A stretch of 64,000 nucleotides of DNA from DATFDN01 sp963756545 (GTDB lineage Bacteria; Pseudomonadota; Alphaproteobacteria; Acetobacterales; Acetobacteraceae). The translations under genes and the position numbers were made by a program. The notes below the pieces were generated by a model that ran no database searches, was not told where the DNA came from, and was given only the letters and a program-made list of their open reading frames with translations. Shown here in pieces: positions 8,469-16,967 of the stretch (position 1 is its first letter; the number at the start of each line of letters is the position of its first letter). The DNA is taken from the NCBI GenBank assembly GCA_963756545.1, contig CAVWNY010000003.1, positions 124,001-188,000 on the forward strand, given 5' to 3'.

Positions 8469-8891
8469 TCAACGGATGAGCGGCAGAATGGCCCGGATAC
8501 GGGGATCGCGCGCGTAGAGGCCGCCCCATGTCATCGCTCCCAGAAGCAGGGAAACGATTTCAGGCGGCGACCCCAACTCACCGATGCGGACATGGGCGCA
8601 GATGGCGCCTCCTAAAAAGCCCGTCACCAGGATCGCCCCGAGGACGGCGGTGGCCGGGATGGCGTAGAGGATGGCGCCGGCGAGTATGATCGGACCCACG
8701 ACACGGGTCAGGTCCATCGCGAAGCCGGTTTCCTGCAACGTGCTCGCGATCTGTGCCGGCGCGAAAAGCTGAATAGTGCCGTCTGCCAGCAGAGCGATAA
8801 CGACAAACGCGCTCATGATCCGGCCGGCCCACTGGGCGCGATGCAAGGTCATGGTTTCAGGCACGTGATGCAGGTTCATGGTTGAGGTCAT
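8469..8891 (-). CDS. DoxX-like small integral membrane protein
   Basis: A 140-aa protein with four predicted membrane segments: IMSAFVVIALLADGTIQLF, VVGPIILAGAILYAI, AVLGAILVTGFLGGAICAHV and IVSLLLGAMTWGGLYA. This is the DoxX-like (DoxX_2) layout. GGAGAA precedes ATG 8891. It is first in a two-gene unit with the NmrA-like gene, divergent from LysR; such trios often respond to electrophile or quinone stress (inference). Confidence 0.8.
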   Translation of the reverse strand: MTSTMNLHHVPETMTLHRAQWAGRIMSAFVVIALLADGTIQLFAPAQIASTLQETGFAMDLTRVVGPIILAGAILYAIPATAVLGAILVTGFLGGAICAHVRIGELGSPPEIVSLLLGAMTWGGLYARDPRIRAILPLIR

Positions 8892-8939
8892 TTTTTGTTC
8901 TCCGACGGTTTCAGTCCCGGAGACTTACTGTGTCCGTCG

Positions 8940-8954
8940 GATGTGATAAACATC
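8940..8954. promoter_or_regulatory. Candidate LysR operator GATGT-N5-ACATC
   Basis: A perfect 5-bp inverted repeat with A/T-rich spacer, GATGTGATAAACATC, in the 115-bp region between the divergent DoxX-like and LysR genes. It sits 52 bp upstream of the LysR start, where LysR-type regulators usually bind for autoregulation and divergent control. Confidence 0.55.
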
Positions 8955-9006
8955 GGTCAACTGAACGCACTGTCCTCTGTACGATGAACAATACCGAGGC
9001 ACGCGA

Positions 9007-9912
9007 ATGCAAAATCTCGAACCCCTCCGCATATTCATAACGGTCGCGGAGATGGGGAGCTTCACCCGCGCGGCCGATAGCCTAGGCATCCAAAAGGGGA
9101 GGGCCTCAACGGCGGTCCGGAAGCTGGAAGCAGACGTCGGCGCCAGGCTCCTGCACCGGACCACGCGCAGCGTGCAGTTGACGGAGGACGGACGTGCATT
9201 CCATGCGCGCGCCCGCGATCTGCTTGCTGAAGTTGATGATCTGCACTCGATGTTTGCAGGCGATCGCGTGGCGCTTCGCGGGCGTTTACGGGTCGATCTT
9301 CCGGCCGAGATTGCGCGCACGACGATCGTGCCGGCCCTGCCGGATTTCATGGCGACTCACCCAGAATTGGAGCTGGAGGTGTCGAGTACGGATCGGCAAG
9401 TTGATCTGGTTCAAGAGGGGTTCGACTGCGTATTGCGGCTTGGACCCATACGGGACGAGACGTTGATTGCCCGCCCGCTGGGCCTGTTGCGCATGGTCAA
9501 CGCTGCCAGTCCCGCCTATCTGGCGCGCTATGGCGTCCCTCGATCGCTAGAAGATCTCCAGCGTCAGGAACATCGGACAATTCATTTTTCGACGATGCTG
9601 GGCGCAAGACCCATTGGATGGGAATATCCGGACGGCAACAGCTACACGACGCTTCAGTTGCCAGGTGCGCTACACGTCAACAGCGCGCAGACCTACGAAG
9701 CCGCCGCCCTCGCCGGTCTCGGCCTGATTCAGGCGCCACTCCTGGGGATTGGCCGATATTTGGAGAGTGGAGCGCTTGTGGAGATCATACCCGATTTTCG
9801 TCGCCGGGCGCTCGCCGTGTCCCTCGTCGTAGCACATCGGAGCAACCTGTCGCGCCGAGTCCGCGCATTCATGAAATGGATCGAAGATGTGCTGACGCCG
9901 TATCTGGAATAA
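9007..9912 (+). CDS. LysR-family transcriptional regulator
   Basis: A 301-aa regulator. The N-terminal helix-turn-helix spans about residues 4-62 (EPLRIFITVAEMGSFTRAAD, then KLEADVGARLLHRTTRSVQL), followed by an effector-binding domain with RLRVDLPAEIARTTIVPALP. It is transcribed away from the DoxX-like/NmrA pair, its probable target, with a palindromic site between. The effector is unknown. Confidence 0.92.
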   Translation: MQNLEPLRIFITVAEMGSFTRAADSLGIQKGRASTAVRKLEADVGARLLHRTTRSVQLTEDGRAFHARARDLLAEVDDLHSMFAGDRVALRGRLRVDLPAEIARTTIVPALPDFMATHPELELEVSSTDRQVDLVQEGFDCVLRLGPIRDETLIARPLGLLRMVNAASPAYLARYGVPRSLEDLQRQEHRTIHFSTMLGARPIGWEYPDGNSYTTLQLPGALHVNSAQTYEAAALAGLGLIQAPLLGIGRYLESGALVEIIPDFRRRALAVSLVVAHRSNLSRRVRAFMKWIEDVLTPYLE

Positions 9913-9957
9913 GCGAGACGAACATCTTCGTCCGGCCCTCGAAATCAACATTCTGAG

Positions 9958-10099
9958 TTATGTCTGTGGGCGACGGTCGGCGGCCCGGCGGGCCAACAGA
10001 ATGCGACGCTGAAACCGGCGACCTTTGAAGTCCGACATGAGATATCCTCCAACTTTTCCGCCCTCTGTCTCCCCAACGCCGTGCCAATGCAACAGAACC
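9958..10099 (-). mobile_element. Remnant of an IS6-family insertion sequence (left end and transposase start)
   Basis: On the minus strand GGTTCTGTTGCATTGGCACG (from 10099) matches the start of IS6-family terminal inverted repeats (GGTTCTGTTGCA). About 60 bp further, after GGAGG, ATG 10038 opens MSDFKGRRFQRRILL, close to the usual IS6 transposase start MSDFKGRHF. The reading then diverges and stops at 9958 after 26 residues, so the element is cut near 9990. No second inverted repeat is present. It is an inactive scar between a LysR gene and a substrate-binding gene. Confidence 0.65.
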
Positions 10100-10427
10100 A
10101 TTCCGTATCAGGTTCGGAGATATCCGGCCGCTCGCAACCTTATCCGGGCCGCCCGTCGATCTCCGTAAGGCAGCAGACGGGCAATCGGAACGAATGGCCG
10201 CTTTCGGGACGGCTCACTTTGCCTGGGAACGGCGAGGATGGGCGCCCAGGCGACGCGCCATTACCTGAATGAATGACGGCTTCCAGGGAGCGTCTAAAAG
10301 GGTCGGGAACGACCTGGACGGGTCGAAGACTGACATTCCAACTGACCCACCTGACGCGCCGTTCCTTGCGTCGGGTGAACGCGGACCCTACGATTCGCCG
10401 AAACAAGAACGGCAAGGGGACGCGTTC
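10100..10427. other. Intergenic stretch upstream of the second substrate-binding gene
   Basis: No gene is supported in these 328 bases. The left border is the IS6-family inverted repeat. AAGGGGA at about 10414-10420 is the ribosome binding site for the ATG at 10428. I see no clear promoter or riboswitch. Confidence 0.5.
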
Positions 10428-11684
10428 ATGCGTATTCATCGGCGGCGATTGCTATCGCTCGTCTCGGCCGCGCCCGTCCTGGCGCTGGCCACGCCCGGCC
10501 GGGCGGCAGCGCCCGTGCGGATCGGCGCGCTGTTTCCCTTGACTGGCAATTCCGCGACTGCCGGGCAGGAATGCAAGACGGCCATCGAGGTCGGCGCGGA
10601 GATCGTCAACAACGCCTATCCGCAACTCGCCGCTCTCCCGCTGGGCGCGACGGCGGGGCTGCCCAACCTCGGGGGCGCCAAGGTCGAGCCGATCTTCGTC
10701 GATCATCGCGGCGACCCGGCGATGGCGCAGACCGCGGCGCTGCGCCTGATCACGCAGCAGCACGTGGCGGCCTTGATCGGATCGTACCAATCCTCGACCG
10801 CGCTGACCGCCACGGCGGTCGCGGAGCGGTACGGCATCCCGTTCGTGGTGAGCGACTCCGTTGCCGCGAACATCACCGAGCGCGGCTTCAAATGGACGTT
10901 CCGCGTCACCCCGATCGCGCCGAACTTCGCCGAGAGCTACATGCGGTTTCTCCAGCAGGTCAAGCAGGGCGGCCGGGCGGTGAATTCGGTTGCGGTCGTC
11001 AGCGAGAACACCGACTACGGCACCTCGGTCGGCGATGCCATCGCCGCGTCGGCGAAGTCGTTCGGTATCCCGCTCGCCACGCGGATACGCTATGGCGCGA
11101 ACAGCTCGGACCTGACCTCGGAGGTCTTGCAGCTCAAATCGGCCAACCCGACGGTCGCGATCTTCGTGAGCTACACCGCCGACGCCATCCTCTACATGAA
11201 GACCATGAAGACGCTGGACTACTCGCCGCCGATGATCATCGGCGACAGCGCCGGCTTCTCCGATCCGTCGTTCATCAGCAACGTCGCCGACCTGGCGCAA
11301 GGCGTGCTGAACCGCAGCGCCTGGAGCCTGGGCGAGGCGGGCAGCCTGTCGGCCGGCGTGAACGCCATCTTCCGAGCAAAAACCGGCCACGGCATGGACG
11401 ACACGAGCGCGCGGGTCATGGAGGCGTTCCTGGTCTTGGCGGATGCGATCAACCGGGCAGGCTCGACGGAGCCGGCTAAGGTGCAGGCGGCGCTGCGGAC
11501 GACGGATTTGAAGCCGCACCAGCTCGTGGTCGGCTATCGCGGCGTGCGGTTCGACGAATCCGGCCAGAACGTGCTGGGCGCGACCTACATCACCCAGCTA
11601 CAGGGCCGGGCCTACGTCACCGTGTGGCCGGAGGCTGCCGCCGCGGCGAAGCTCGAATGGCCGATGCGGGGGTGGCGGGCGTAG
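10428..11684 (+). CDS. Branched-chain amino acid ABC transporter substrate-binding protein
   Basis: A 418-aa periplasmic binding protein of the LivJ/K (Peripla_BP_6) family. MRIHRRRLLSLVSAAPVLAL is a signal peptide with a twin-Arg-like start, followed by RIGALFPLTGNSATAGQE. ATG 10428 is chosen because AAGGGGA precedes it and the signal peptide starts there. It is collinear with the frameshifted protein at 333-1593 (shared NENTDYGTS-like, FVSYT and DAINRAGSTEPAK segments). No permease or ATPase genes adjoin, so it may be an orphan sharing another transporter. Confidence 0.92.
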   Translation: MRIHRRRLLSLVSAAPVLALATPGRAAAPVRIGALFPLTGNSATAGQECKTAIEVGAEIVNNAYPQLAALPLGATAGLPNLGGAKVEPIFVDHRGDPAMAQTAALRLITQQHVAALIGSYQSSTALTATAVAERYGIPFVVSDSVAANITERGFKWTFRVTPIAPNFAESYMRFLQQVKQGGRAVNSVAVVSENTDYGTSVGDAIAASAKSFGIPLATRIRYGANSSDLTSEVLQLKSANPTVAIFVSYTADAILYMKTMKTLDYSPPMIIGDSAGFSDPSFISNVADLAQGVLNRSAWSLGEAGSLSAGVNAIFRAKTGHGMDDTSARVMEAFLVLADAINRAGSTEPAKVQAALRTTDLKPHQLVVGYRGVRFDESGQNVLGATYITQLQGRAYVTVWPEAAAAAKLEWPMRGWRA

Positions 11685-11843
11685 CGTCCGGCCCGGACAC
11701 ATCCTTCGCCTTCCGCAAATAAAGGGAGTCGGCAAGGTCACAGTTCGGCGATCGAGTGCGCCCGCCCCGCTGGCGGCGTATGGTTGCAGGGCGGTCATCG
11801 CCGCGCGCGGTTGCCGCCCGAACGTCTTGCAAGAGGGGCGGTC

Positions 11844-12239
11844 ATGCGTCCGCGCTTCGTCGTCACGAACGTCATCATCCTGGCCCTGCTGTACGCCGGC
11901 TGGCGGCTCGGGATATTCAATGGGTTCCCCGCGCTCGGCCCCGTCGAGGTCGTGATGGTGGGCTTCCTCGCCGTGTATGCCGCGTTTGGCGCGGGCGCGG
12001 CCTTTCTGGGCCATTGGCGCACCTGCGCGCACATCGCCAACAGTCTGCCGATGTGGGCGCTCTCGTTCACCGGCCTCGGCCTCGTGCTCGCGGTCGCCGA
12101 CCTGCACAGCCTCACGCCGGAGGCGATGGCGAGCGTGTTCCGCAATCTCGCCTTCTCCATCGTGCCGAACATCGCGGGCGTCGCCCTGATGGCCTGGCTG
12201 CGCGAGCTTGCCTGGTGGTGCGCCCGTGCGGAAGTTTAG
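11844..12239 (+). CDS. Small polytopic membrane protein of unknown function (cluster gene 1)
   Basis: A 131-aa protein with four predicted membrane segments (VVTNVIILALLYAGWRLGIF; VEVVMVGFLAVYAAFGAG; MWALSFTGLGLVLAVADL; VPNIAGVALMAWLRELAWW). ATG 11844 follows AGAGGGG. It overlaps the next gene by 14 bases, so the three genes from 11844 to 13262 are almost surely co-transcribed. The size and layout recall proteins encoded beside MotB-like anchored proteins, but I recognise no family. Confidence 0.7.
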   Translation: MRPRFVVTNVIILALLYAGWRLGIFNGFPALGPVEVVMVGFLAVYAAFGAGAAFLGHWRTCAHIANSLPMWALSFTGLGLVLAVADLHSLTPEAMASVFRNLAFSIVPNIAGVALMAWLRELAWWCARAEV

Positions 12240-12795
12240 GGGCTTCGAATGGTCGTACCGCGACCTGCTGACCTCGCTGATGGTGGTGTACATGGCGATG
12301 GCAGCCCTCGCGCTGATCGCCGCCGGCAAGGCGACGACGCAGGCGGTGACGCCGGGCAACGTGCTGTTCCAGCTCACCTGGGAGCGGGCGAAGCTCGCCG
12401 ATGTCGATCTCTGGGTGCGCGCGCCAGACGATACGGCGGTCGGCTACTCCCATCCATCGGGGCGCCACTGCAACCTGCTGCGCGACGACACCGGCCGTCC
12501 GACCGATCCGGAGTCGCGCAACATGGAGCTGACGGTGTGCCGCGGCACGCCGGATGGCGAGTGGATCGCCAACGCGGCGCTCTATGCCGATCGTGACGCC
12601 AAGCTGCCGGTCGTCGCCATCCTGACGGCGACCATGGCGGGCAAGGGCGGCATCCAGCAGATCGCGCGCCGCACCGTCACCCTGACGCGCGAAGGCGAGG
12701 AGCACACCGCCTTCCGCTTCACCCTGCACGGCCAGGACGTGGAACCAGGAAGCGTGAACCACCTCGACTTGGCGCTGTGGAAGCACCCGTCATGA
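12226..12795 (+). CDS. Membrane-anchored protein with YfaP/DUF2135-like extracytoplasmic domain (cluster gene 2)
   Basis: A 189-aa protein from GTG 12226 (a TTG at 12208 is possible). VRKFRGFEWSYRDLLTSLMV followed by VYMAMAALALI is a single N-terminal anchor like that of MotB/TolR, but no OmpA peptidoglycan-binding domain follows. Instead LADVDLWVRAPDDTAVGYSH, NLLRDDTG and GEWIANAALYAD resemble the beta-sandwich DUF2135/YfaP pattern VDLxVxxPxG...GTYxVxVxYY. It overlaps cluster genes 1 and 3. Its function is unknown; the domain likeness is my reading and needs a profile search. Confidence 0.72.
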   Translation: MRKFRGFEWSYRDLLTSLMVVYMAMAALALIAAGKATTQAVTPGNVLFQLTWERAKLADVDLWVRAPDDTAVGYSHPSGRHCNLLRDDTGRPTDPESRNMELTVCRGTPDGEWIANAALYADRDAKLPVVAILTATMAGKGGIQQIARRTVTLTREGEEHTAFRFTLHGQDVEPGSVNHLDLALWKHPS

Positions 12796-13262
12796 TCAGC
12801 CCGATCCCGATCGTGTTCGGATTGCTTGCGCTGTCCGTAGGCGCCTGCGCCATCGCCGTGCGCGGCGCTTGGGTACGGGCGGGGTCGTTCTGCCTGACGG
12901 TCGGACTGGCGGGGGCGTTGTGGCAGACGAGCCTGGGCCGGCCGCGCCCGCCGGTGTTCGACACGCCCACCGGCACCGTGGTCAGCTTCCGCTTCGACGA
13001 GCCGCGCGCGATCTATCTCTGGATGCTGCCGCCGGGGGAGCATGCGCCGACCGCGTTCGCACTGCCCTGGTCCGAACGCCAGGCCGCTCAACTCCAACAG
13101 GCGGCCGAGCAGGCGCGCAAGGAGGGCGAGCCGCTTGAGGCTCAGCGCGGCTCCCGTCCGCCCGGCGCGACGATCGGGCTGCACCTGACGGCTCAGGACA
13201 CTCTACGGTTCTATCCGGCCGAGCATCAGCCCCTGCCGCCGAAGGCCGTGGCCACGGAGTGA
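12792..13262 (+). CDS. Membrane protein of unknown function (cluster gene 3)
   Basis: A 156-aa protein whose ATG at 12792 overlaps the stop of gene 2 as ATGA. It has two N-terminal membrane segments (IPIVFGLLALSVGACAIAV; AGSFCLTVGLAGALW), then a soluble part containing VVSFRFDEPRAIYLWMLPPG and an Ala/Gln/Glu-rich helix (ERQAAQLQQAAEQARKEGE). The fixed order and overlaps with genes 1 and 2 suggest a three-part membrane assembly. Confidence 0.7.
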   Translation: MISPIPIVFGLLALSVGACAIAVRGAWVRAGSFCLTVGLAGALWQTSLGRPRPPVFDTPTGTVVSFRFDEPRAIYLWMLPPGEHAPTAFALPWSERQAAQLQQAAEQARKEGEPLEAQRGSRPPGATIGLHLTAQDTLRFYPAEHQPLPPKAVATE

Positions 13263-13328
13263 TGGCGGGCGGCCTCCGCCGCTCGGCCGGCGCGGGGCGC
13301 CCCACGCGGCCGGGAAGCGGTCAGGCGG

Positions 13329-13601
13329 TCAGCCGTCTTCTTCCGGGCCGGCGGTCGGGGCGTCCTCGATCGCTTCCTGTTCGGCCAGCTCCTCGCACGC
13401 GTCCGCCAGTTCCAACAAGGCGCGATACACCACCAGATCCCCACAGGTCTTGGCAAATTTCCGGAACTCGCGTGCCTTCGCCCACAAATCCTCCTTCGGC
13501 ATCACGATCCGTCCGATCCCAACTCGCGCAAGCAATAGCTTCCATAAGGCGGCTCGTTCGAGTGTCAAGTTTTGCCTGTGCTTAGCATTCTTCGGGTTCA
13601 T
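13329..13601 (-). CDS. Small acidic helical protein of unknown function
   Basis: A 90-aa protein starting at ATG 13601 and reading MNPKNAKHRQNLTLERAALW, with a helical middle (ELADACEELAEQEAIED) and acidic tail. Its first 20 bases overlap the end of the 57-aa gene at 13582-13755 in a different frame, implying coupling. No recognised domain. Confidence 0.5.
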   Translation of the reverse strand: MNPKNAKHRQNLTLERAALWKLLLARVGIGRIVMPKEDLWAKAREFRKFAKTCGDLVVYRALLELADACEELAEQEAIEDAPTAGPEEDG

Positions 13602-13755
13602 CGGGGGCTTTGCCTCCGCCGCTAAGACGATCGGCGAGGTCGTTTAGTTTCACGGCAAGTTCACGAAATCTTGCCGCCAACGCCGGATCCCTGGCCGCCG
13701 CCGCCCATCTTTGGCATTCCGCCGCCCACCGGCGAAGTTCGGCTGCTGTCGGCAT
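13582..13755 (-). CDS. 57-aa helical small protein of unknown function
   Basis: ATG 13755 lies 8 bases after a strong GGAGG. The product MPTAAELRRWAAECQRWAAA continues as an Ala/Arg-rich helix and ends GGGKAPDEPEEC. The start (TAAELRRWAAEC) is a pattern I associate with small alphaproteobacterial orphan proteins, but no function is known to me. It is coupled to the 90-aa ORF by overlap. The strong ribosome binding site and consistent codon use support translation. Confidence 0.6.
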   Translation of the reverse strand: MPTAAELRRWAAECQRWAAAARDPALAARFRELAVKLNDLADRLSGGGKAPDEPEEC

Positions 13756-13891
13756 GTGAGAGTCCTCCGGGCGCTGGGGCCTACGGAGATATTATGACGA
13801 TTTAACCATGACACGATACCGGAATAAATACCTCTCCGATTCGTGAGATATTTTGCTTAAACGGAACGACTTGGCCGCCTTGCCGTCGATC

Positions 13892-14425
13892 TCAGCCGCG
13901 CAGTCGACGCAGCAACAGCCGCACCGCGCCCTGATTGGCGGGGTGCGGGTGAGCAGCGGCCAGCACCAGAGGGCGCAGATCGGGCTGGTTCAGCCATAAC
14001 GGCAGTTCGCGGCGAATGACGCCGCCGCCATCTTGTGTCCCGCGCCCGGTGATCACCTCGACGCAACGGACATGTTCGGCGTGGGCGACCTTCAGGAAGT
14101 GCGACAGCGTCTGAAAGGCTCGTTGCGCGGTGTGGCCGTGCAGGTCCAGCCGGCGCAAGGCGGGCATGCGCCCGGTGCGGAAGCGCTGCCATGTCGCGCT
14201 GTCCACCCCCGGCGGATGTGTCCCGAGCGACAGACCGGGCACCGCCGCGCGCACCGCGCGTGCGGGCGGGGTGGCGGTTCTCACGGCTGACCCAGGCGCC
14301 GGCTCGGACGCATCCGCCGACACGAGGTCAGGGGGCCTGAGCCGTCCGGCGAGCGGCCTCACCTGGGACGCATAGGCGGCCCAGGCGGCACGATCGGCAT
14401 CCGTCAGCGCGGTCCGCCTCGTCAT
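13892..14425 (-). CDS. Smr (small MutS-related) domain protein
   Basis: A 177-aa protein. The C-terminal Smr domain reads LRRLDLHGHTAQRAFQTLSH (the LDLHG motif), CVEVITGRGTQDGGGVIRRE (the TGRG motif) and LAAAHPHPANQGAVRLLLRR. Smr domains are DNA/RNA endonucleases with LDxH and TGxG motifs. The N-terminal 90 residues are low-complexity and proline-rich. The gene starts 2 bp after the upstream MFS stop. Confidence 0.88.
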   Translation of the reverse strand: MTRRTALTDADRAAWAAYASQVRPLAGRLRPPDLVSADASEPAPGSAVRTATPPARAVRAAVPGLSLGTHPPGVDSATWQRFRTGRMPALRRLDLHGHTAQRAFQTLSHFLKVAHAEHVRCVEVITGRGTQDGGGVIRRELPLWLNQPDLRPLVLAAAHPHPANQGAVRLLLRRLRG

Positions 14426-14427
14426 GC

Positions 14428-15684
14428 TCAGGCGCCGCGGTGTCGCTCGCCCGGCTCGGCCCAGAGCAGGGCGGCGGATACCGCCGCCGCAACCCCCAGG
14501 ACGGCATAGGGCAGCGTGTATCCGCCCAGACGCGTCACCCCGATACCGAACGCCGAGGGGATCAGCATGACGCCCGCGAACATCGCCGCCGTGCCCAGCC
14601 CCGTCGCCTCGGTCCGCTTCGCCCCGCCCAGCCGGGCATACTCGGCATAGGCGACGCCGGTGTAGCCGCTGGCCGTCGCGCCCGCGAGCAGGCCCACGAG
14701 CACGATGAGGGCCGCCGGCCAGCCCGGCCCGAAGTTTCCGGCCGCGGCGCAGGCGAGGGCCATGCCGAGACCATGCAACGCCAATGTGTGCGCCGGCGAG
14801 GCGAGCCTGTCCGCCACCCAGCCCCAGACAGGGCGGCTGACAGCGCCCGCGATCTGATACGCCGCGAGAGCATACCCGGCATCGACCAGGCTGAACCGCG
14901 CGACGGTGGTGAGCTGCACCGTCATGAAGGCGATGAAGCTGAGCTGCACGCCCGAATAGACGAAGCTCGCGATCGAGAGCGCGCGCAGACGCCTGTCCTG
15001 GCGCAGCAGCCGGAACGGCTCCAGCAGCGCCCCGCTCAGCAGCCTCCGCCTCGGATCGAGCCCGACATCCCACCGCCGCCGCGGCACCTCCAGCAAGGCC
15101 AGCAGCGCGAGCACGGGTCCGATCTGGACCAGCAGGGCCACGCGCCATCCGGCGGCGAGCACGATCGGCGGCACGATCAGGGCACCCAGCACGCCGCCGA
15201 GCGGCACGCCGATCTGGCGGATGGACATCACGAGATTGAATACCGCGCGCGGGGTCTGCGGCACCAGCAGGTGCGTGCTGGCCGTCGCGGTCGCCCCGTA
15301 GGCCAGCCCGAGCGCCACCGCCGCCAACCCTAGCATCGCCGCCGTGCCGCCGCCTGCCGCGATCGCCAGCATCGCCAGGACGCCCAGCAGCACCGCCTGG
15401 CTGATGCGCACCGCCCCGAAGCGGCGCACGAACCCCGGCGAGAGCACGGCGGAGAGGATGCCGACACCATAGACGACCGAGACGAAGATGCCGACCAGCG
15501 GCCCAGGCACGCTCAGGTCGTGCGCGATTTCCGGCGCCGCCGTGGGCACCGAGAACAGCGCCGCCGTGGCCAGCGTCTGCACGGCGAGCGTGGCCGCCAG
15601 CGGCCAGACCGGCATCTCGCGCATCGACCGGGCCAGGGAGGGGCGAGGGTCGCGCGCCGCGGCCGGTTCCGCCGCGTTCTTCAT
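14428..15684 (-). CDS. MFS transporter
   Basis: A 418-aa, 12-helix major facilitator. VKP-free N-half helices begin WPLAATLAVQTLATAALFSV, and VYGVGILSAVLSPGFVRRFG carries the loop 2-3 basic motif. Charged cytoplasmic linker RRRWDVGLDPRRR separates the two halves. It is first in a likely two-gene unit with the Smr gene. The substrate is unknown. Confidence 0.88.
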   Translation of the reverse strand: MKNAAEPAAARDPRPSLARSMREMPVWPLAATLAVQTLATAALFSVPTAAPEIAHDLSVPGPLVGIFVSVVYGVGILSAVLSPGFVRRFGAVRISQAVLLGVLAMLAIAAGGGTAAMLGLAAVALGLAYGATATASTHLLVPQTPRAVFNLVMSIRQIGVPLGGVLGALIVPPIVLAAGWRVALLVQIGPVLALLALLEVPRRRWDVGLDPRRRLLSGALLEPFRLLRQDRRLRALSIASFVYSGVQLSFIAFMTVQLTTVARFSLVDAGYALAAYQIAGAVSRPVWGWVADRLASPAHTLALHGLGMALACAAAGNFGPGWPAALIVLVGLLAGATASGYTGVAYAEYARLGGAKRTEATGLGTAAMFAGVMLIPSAFGIGVTRLGGYTLPYAVLGVAAAVSAALLWAEPGERHRGA

Positions 15685-15700
15685 GAACGGATGCCGCGCG

Positions 15701-16270
15701 TCAGTCGTCGTCGAGCGTCTCGGGGAACTGCACGCCGTCGTAAAGCTCGGGGAGCGGGATCTCGATCCCGATCTCCGGCATCCGAAGCACGGCCTCGCCC
15801 TCCAGGACGTGTCCGGCCCAATCCTCGCCCATGCGCTCGAACACGGTGGCCGCCGGGCGCAACTGCTCGAGCATGACGTAACGCGCGACGGTGGGGGTGT
15901 CGCGATATTCGCGGTTCTTCACGACGCGGTCGGTGACCGCCGTCGAGTGGCTTAGGGTCTCGAACACCACCACCGGAGCCTCGATCACCTGCGTGCCCCT
16001 CGGGACCGGCGAGCAGATCACGAAGGCATCGGGGTAGCGGATGCTGCCGGCGACGGCGATCTTAAGCTCGCTTCCGATCACCCGGCAAAGTTTGCCCCGG
16101 AGCCGGCTTCCGAGCGCGCCGATGAGGTTTGCCTGGACAAGGGCGTGCTCGATCGTGCCTCCGGTCATCGCGATCGGCTGAAATCCGTCGAACTCGTAGC
16201 GCAGCTCCTGGCGCTCTTCCCAGACGAGGAACTCGTCGCGGGTCATCGACTTGTGGAGGGGCGCGTTCAT
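15701..16270 (-). CDS. Uma2-family (DUF820) restriction endonuclease-like protein
   Basis: A 189-aa PD-(D/E)xK-fold protein. MTRDEFLVWEERQELRYEFD and GGTIEHALVQANLIGALGSR lead to RYPDAFVICSP and APVVVFETLSHSTAVTDR, the Uma2 motif order (…YPD…, …ExxS). Real cellular roles are unclear. ATG 16270 opens the conserved MNAPLHKSMTRDEFL. It lies 30 bp from the LUD gene stop, but reads in the same direction. Confidence 0.87.
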   Translation of the reverse strand: MNAPLHKSMTRDEFLVWEERQELRYEFDGFQPIAMTGGTIEHALVQANLIGALGSRLRGKLCRVIGSELKIAVAGSIRYPDAFVICSPVPRGTQVIEAPVVVFETLSHSTAVTDRVVKNREYRDTPTVARYVMLEQLRPAATVFERMGEDWAGHVLEGEAVLRMPEIGIEIPLPELYDGVQFPETLDDD

Positions 16271-16280
16271 CGCGCGATTC

Positions 16281-16967
16281 CTACGCCTCGGCCGGCTCGT
16301 CGTCCACCAGCACGACATGCAGCCGGCGCGGGCCGTGGGCGCCCAGCTCGAGCGTCTGCTCGATGTCGGCCGAGCGCGAGGGGCCGGTGACCAGCATCAC
16401 GGTGCGCGGCATCGCCCCGCCGGTCTCCGCCCGCAGCCGATCCCATGCCTCCTCATAGGCGCCGACGATCCGGCTCGCGCGCAGCAGCACGATCTCGGTC
16501 TCGGCCAGCAGGTTGAGCGTGTTCGGCCGCTCCGGGCCGGAGGGCAGCATCAGCGTCCCGGTCTCGGCGATGCCGGCGAAGCCGTGCGACAGGCTCACGG
16601 CGTCGCTCGCCTCGGCCCTGCCTTCGCGCAGGCTCAGCAAGGGCCGGTTGGCCCAGTCGATCGCGCGCAGCTCCGGGTGCGGGGCCATGACCAGCGCGCT
16701 CGGCAGGTTCTGCGCGGCGAGGTAGGAGGCGACCGCCTCCGGCACCGAAGCGAGATCCGGCACGCGGACCAGCGTTCCGAATTCGCGCTCCAGATTGGCG
16801 GCGAACAGCGCCACTTGTTCGACGCGGGGAAGGCGGGAGCGGGCCGGGATCAGGTGGCGCGGGTGCGCCGCCATCCGCCCGCGCAGGGTCTCGGCGATGT
16901 CTGCCGGCAGGGCGCCCCGGCGCAGGCCGCGGCGGATCGCGGTCAGGATGGCGGCGCGGCTGCTCAT
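16281..16967 (-). CDS. LutC/YkgG-like LUD-domain protein
   Basis: A 228-aa LUD (lactate utilisation) domain protein. GFAGIAETGTLMLPSGPERP and NTLNLLAETEIVLLRASRIV are the conserved substrate/metal pocket segments, and VTGPSRSADIEQTLELGAHG is the C-terminal family signature. In L-lactate dehydrogenase LutABC, LutC pairs with LutA and LutB; neither is here. Instead its ATG overlaps the isovaleryl-CoA dehydrogenase stop (ATGA), so the two are co-expressed. Confidence 0.88.
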   Translation of the reverse strand: MSSRAAILTAIRRGLRRGALPADIAETLRGRMAAHPRHLIPARSRLPRVEQVALFAANLEREFGTLVRVPDLASVPEAVASYLAAQNLPSALVMAPHPELRAIDWANRPLLSLREGRAEASDAVSLSHGFAGIAETGTLMLPSGPERPNTLNLLAETEIVLLRASRIVGAYEEAWDRLRAETGGAMPRTVMLVTGPSRSADIEQTLELGAHGPRRLHVVLVDDEPAEA

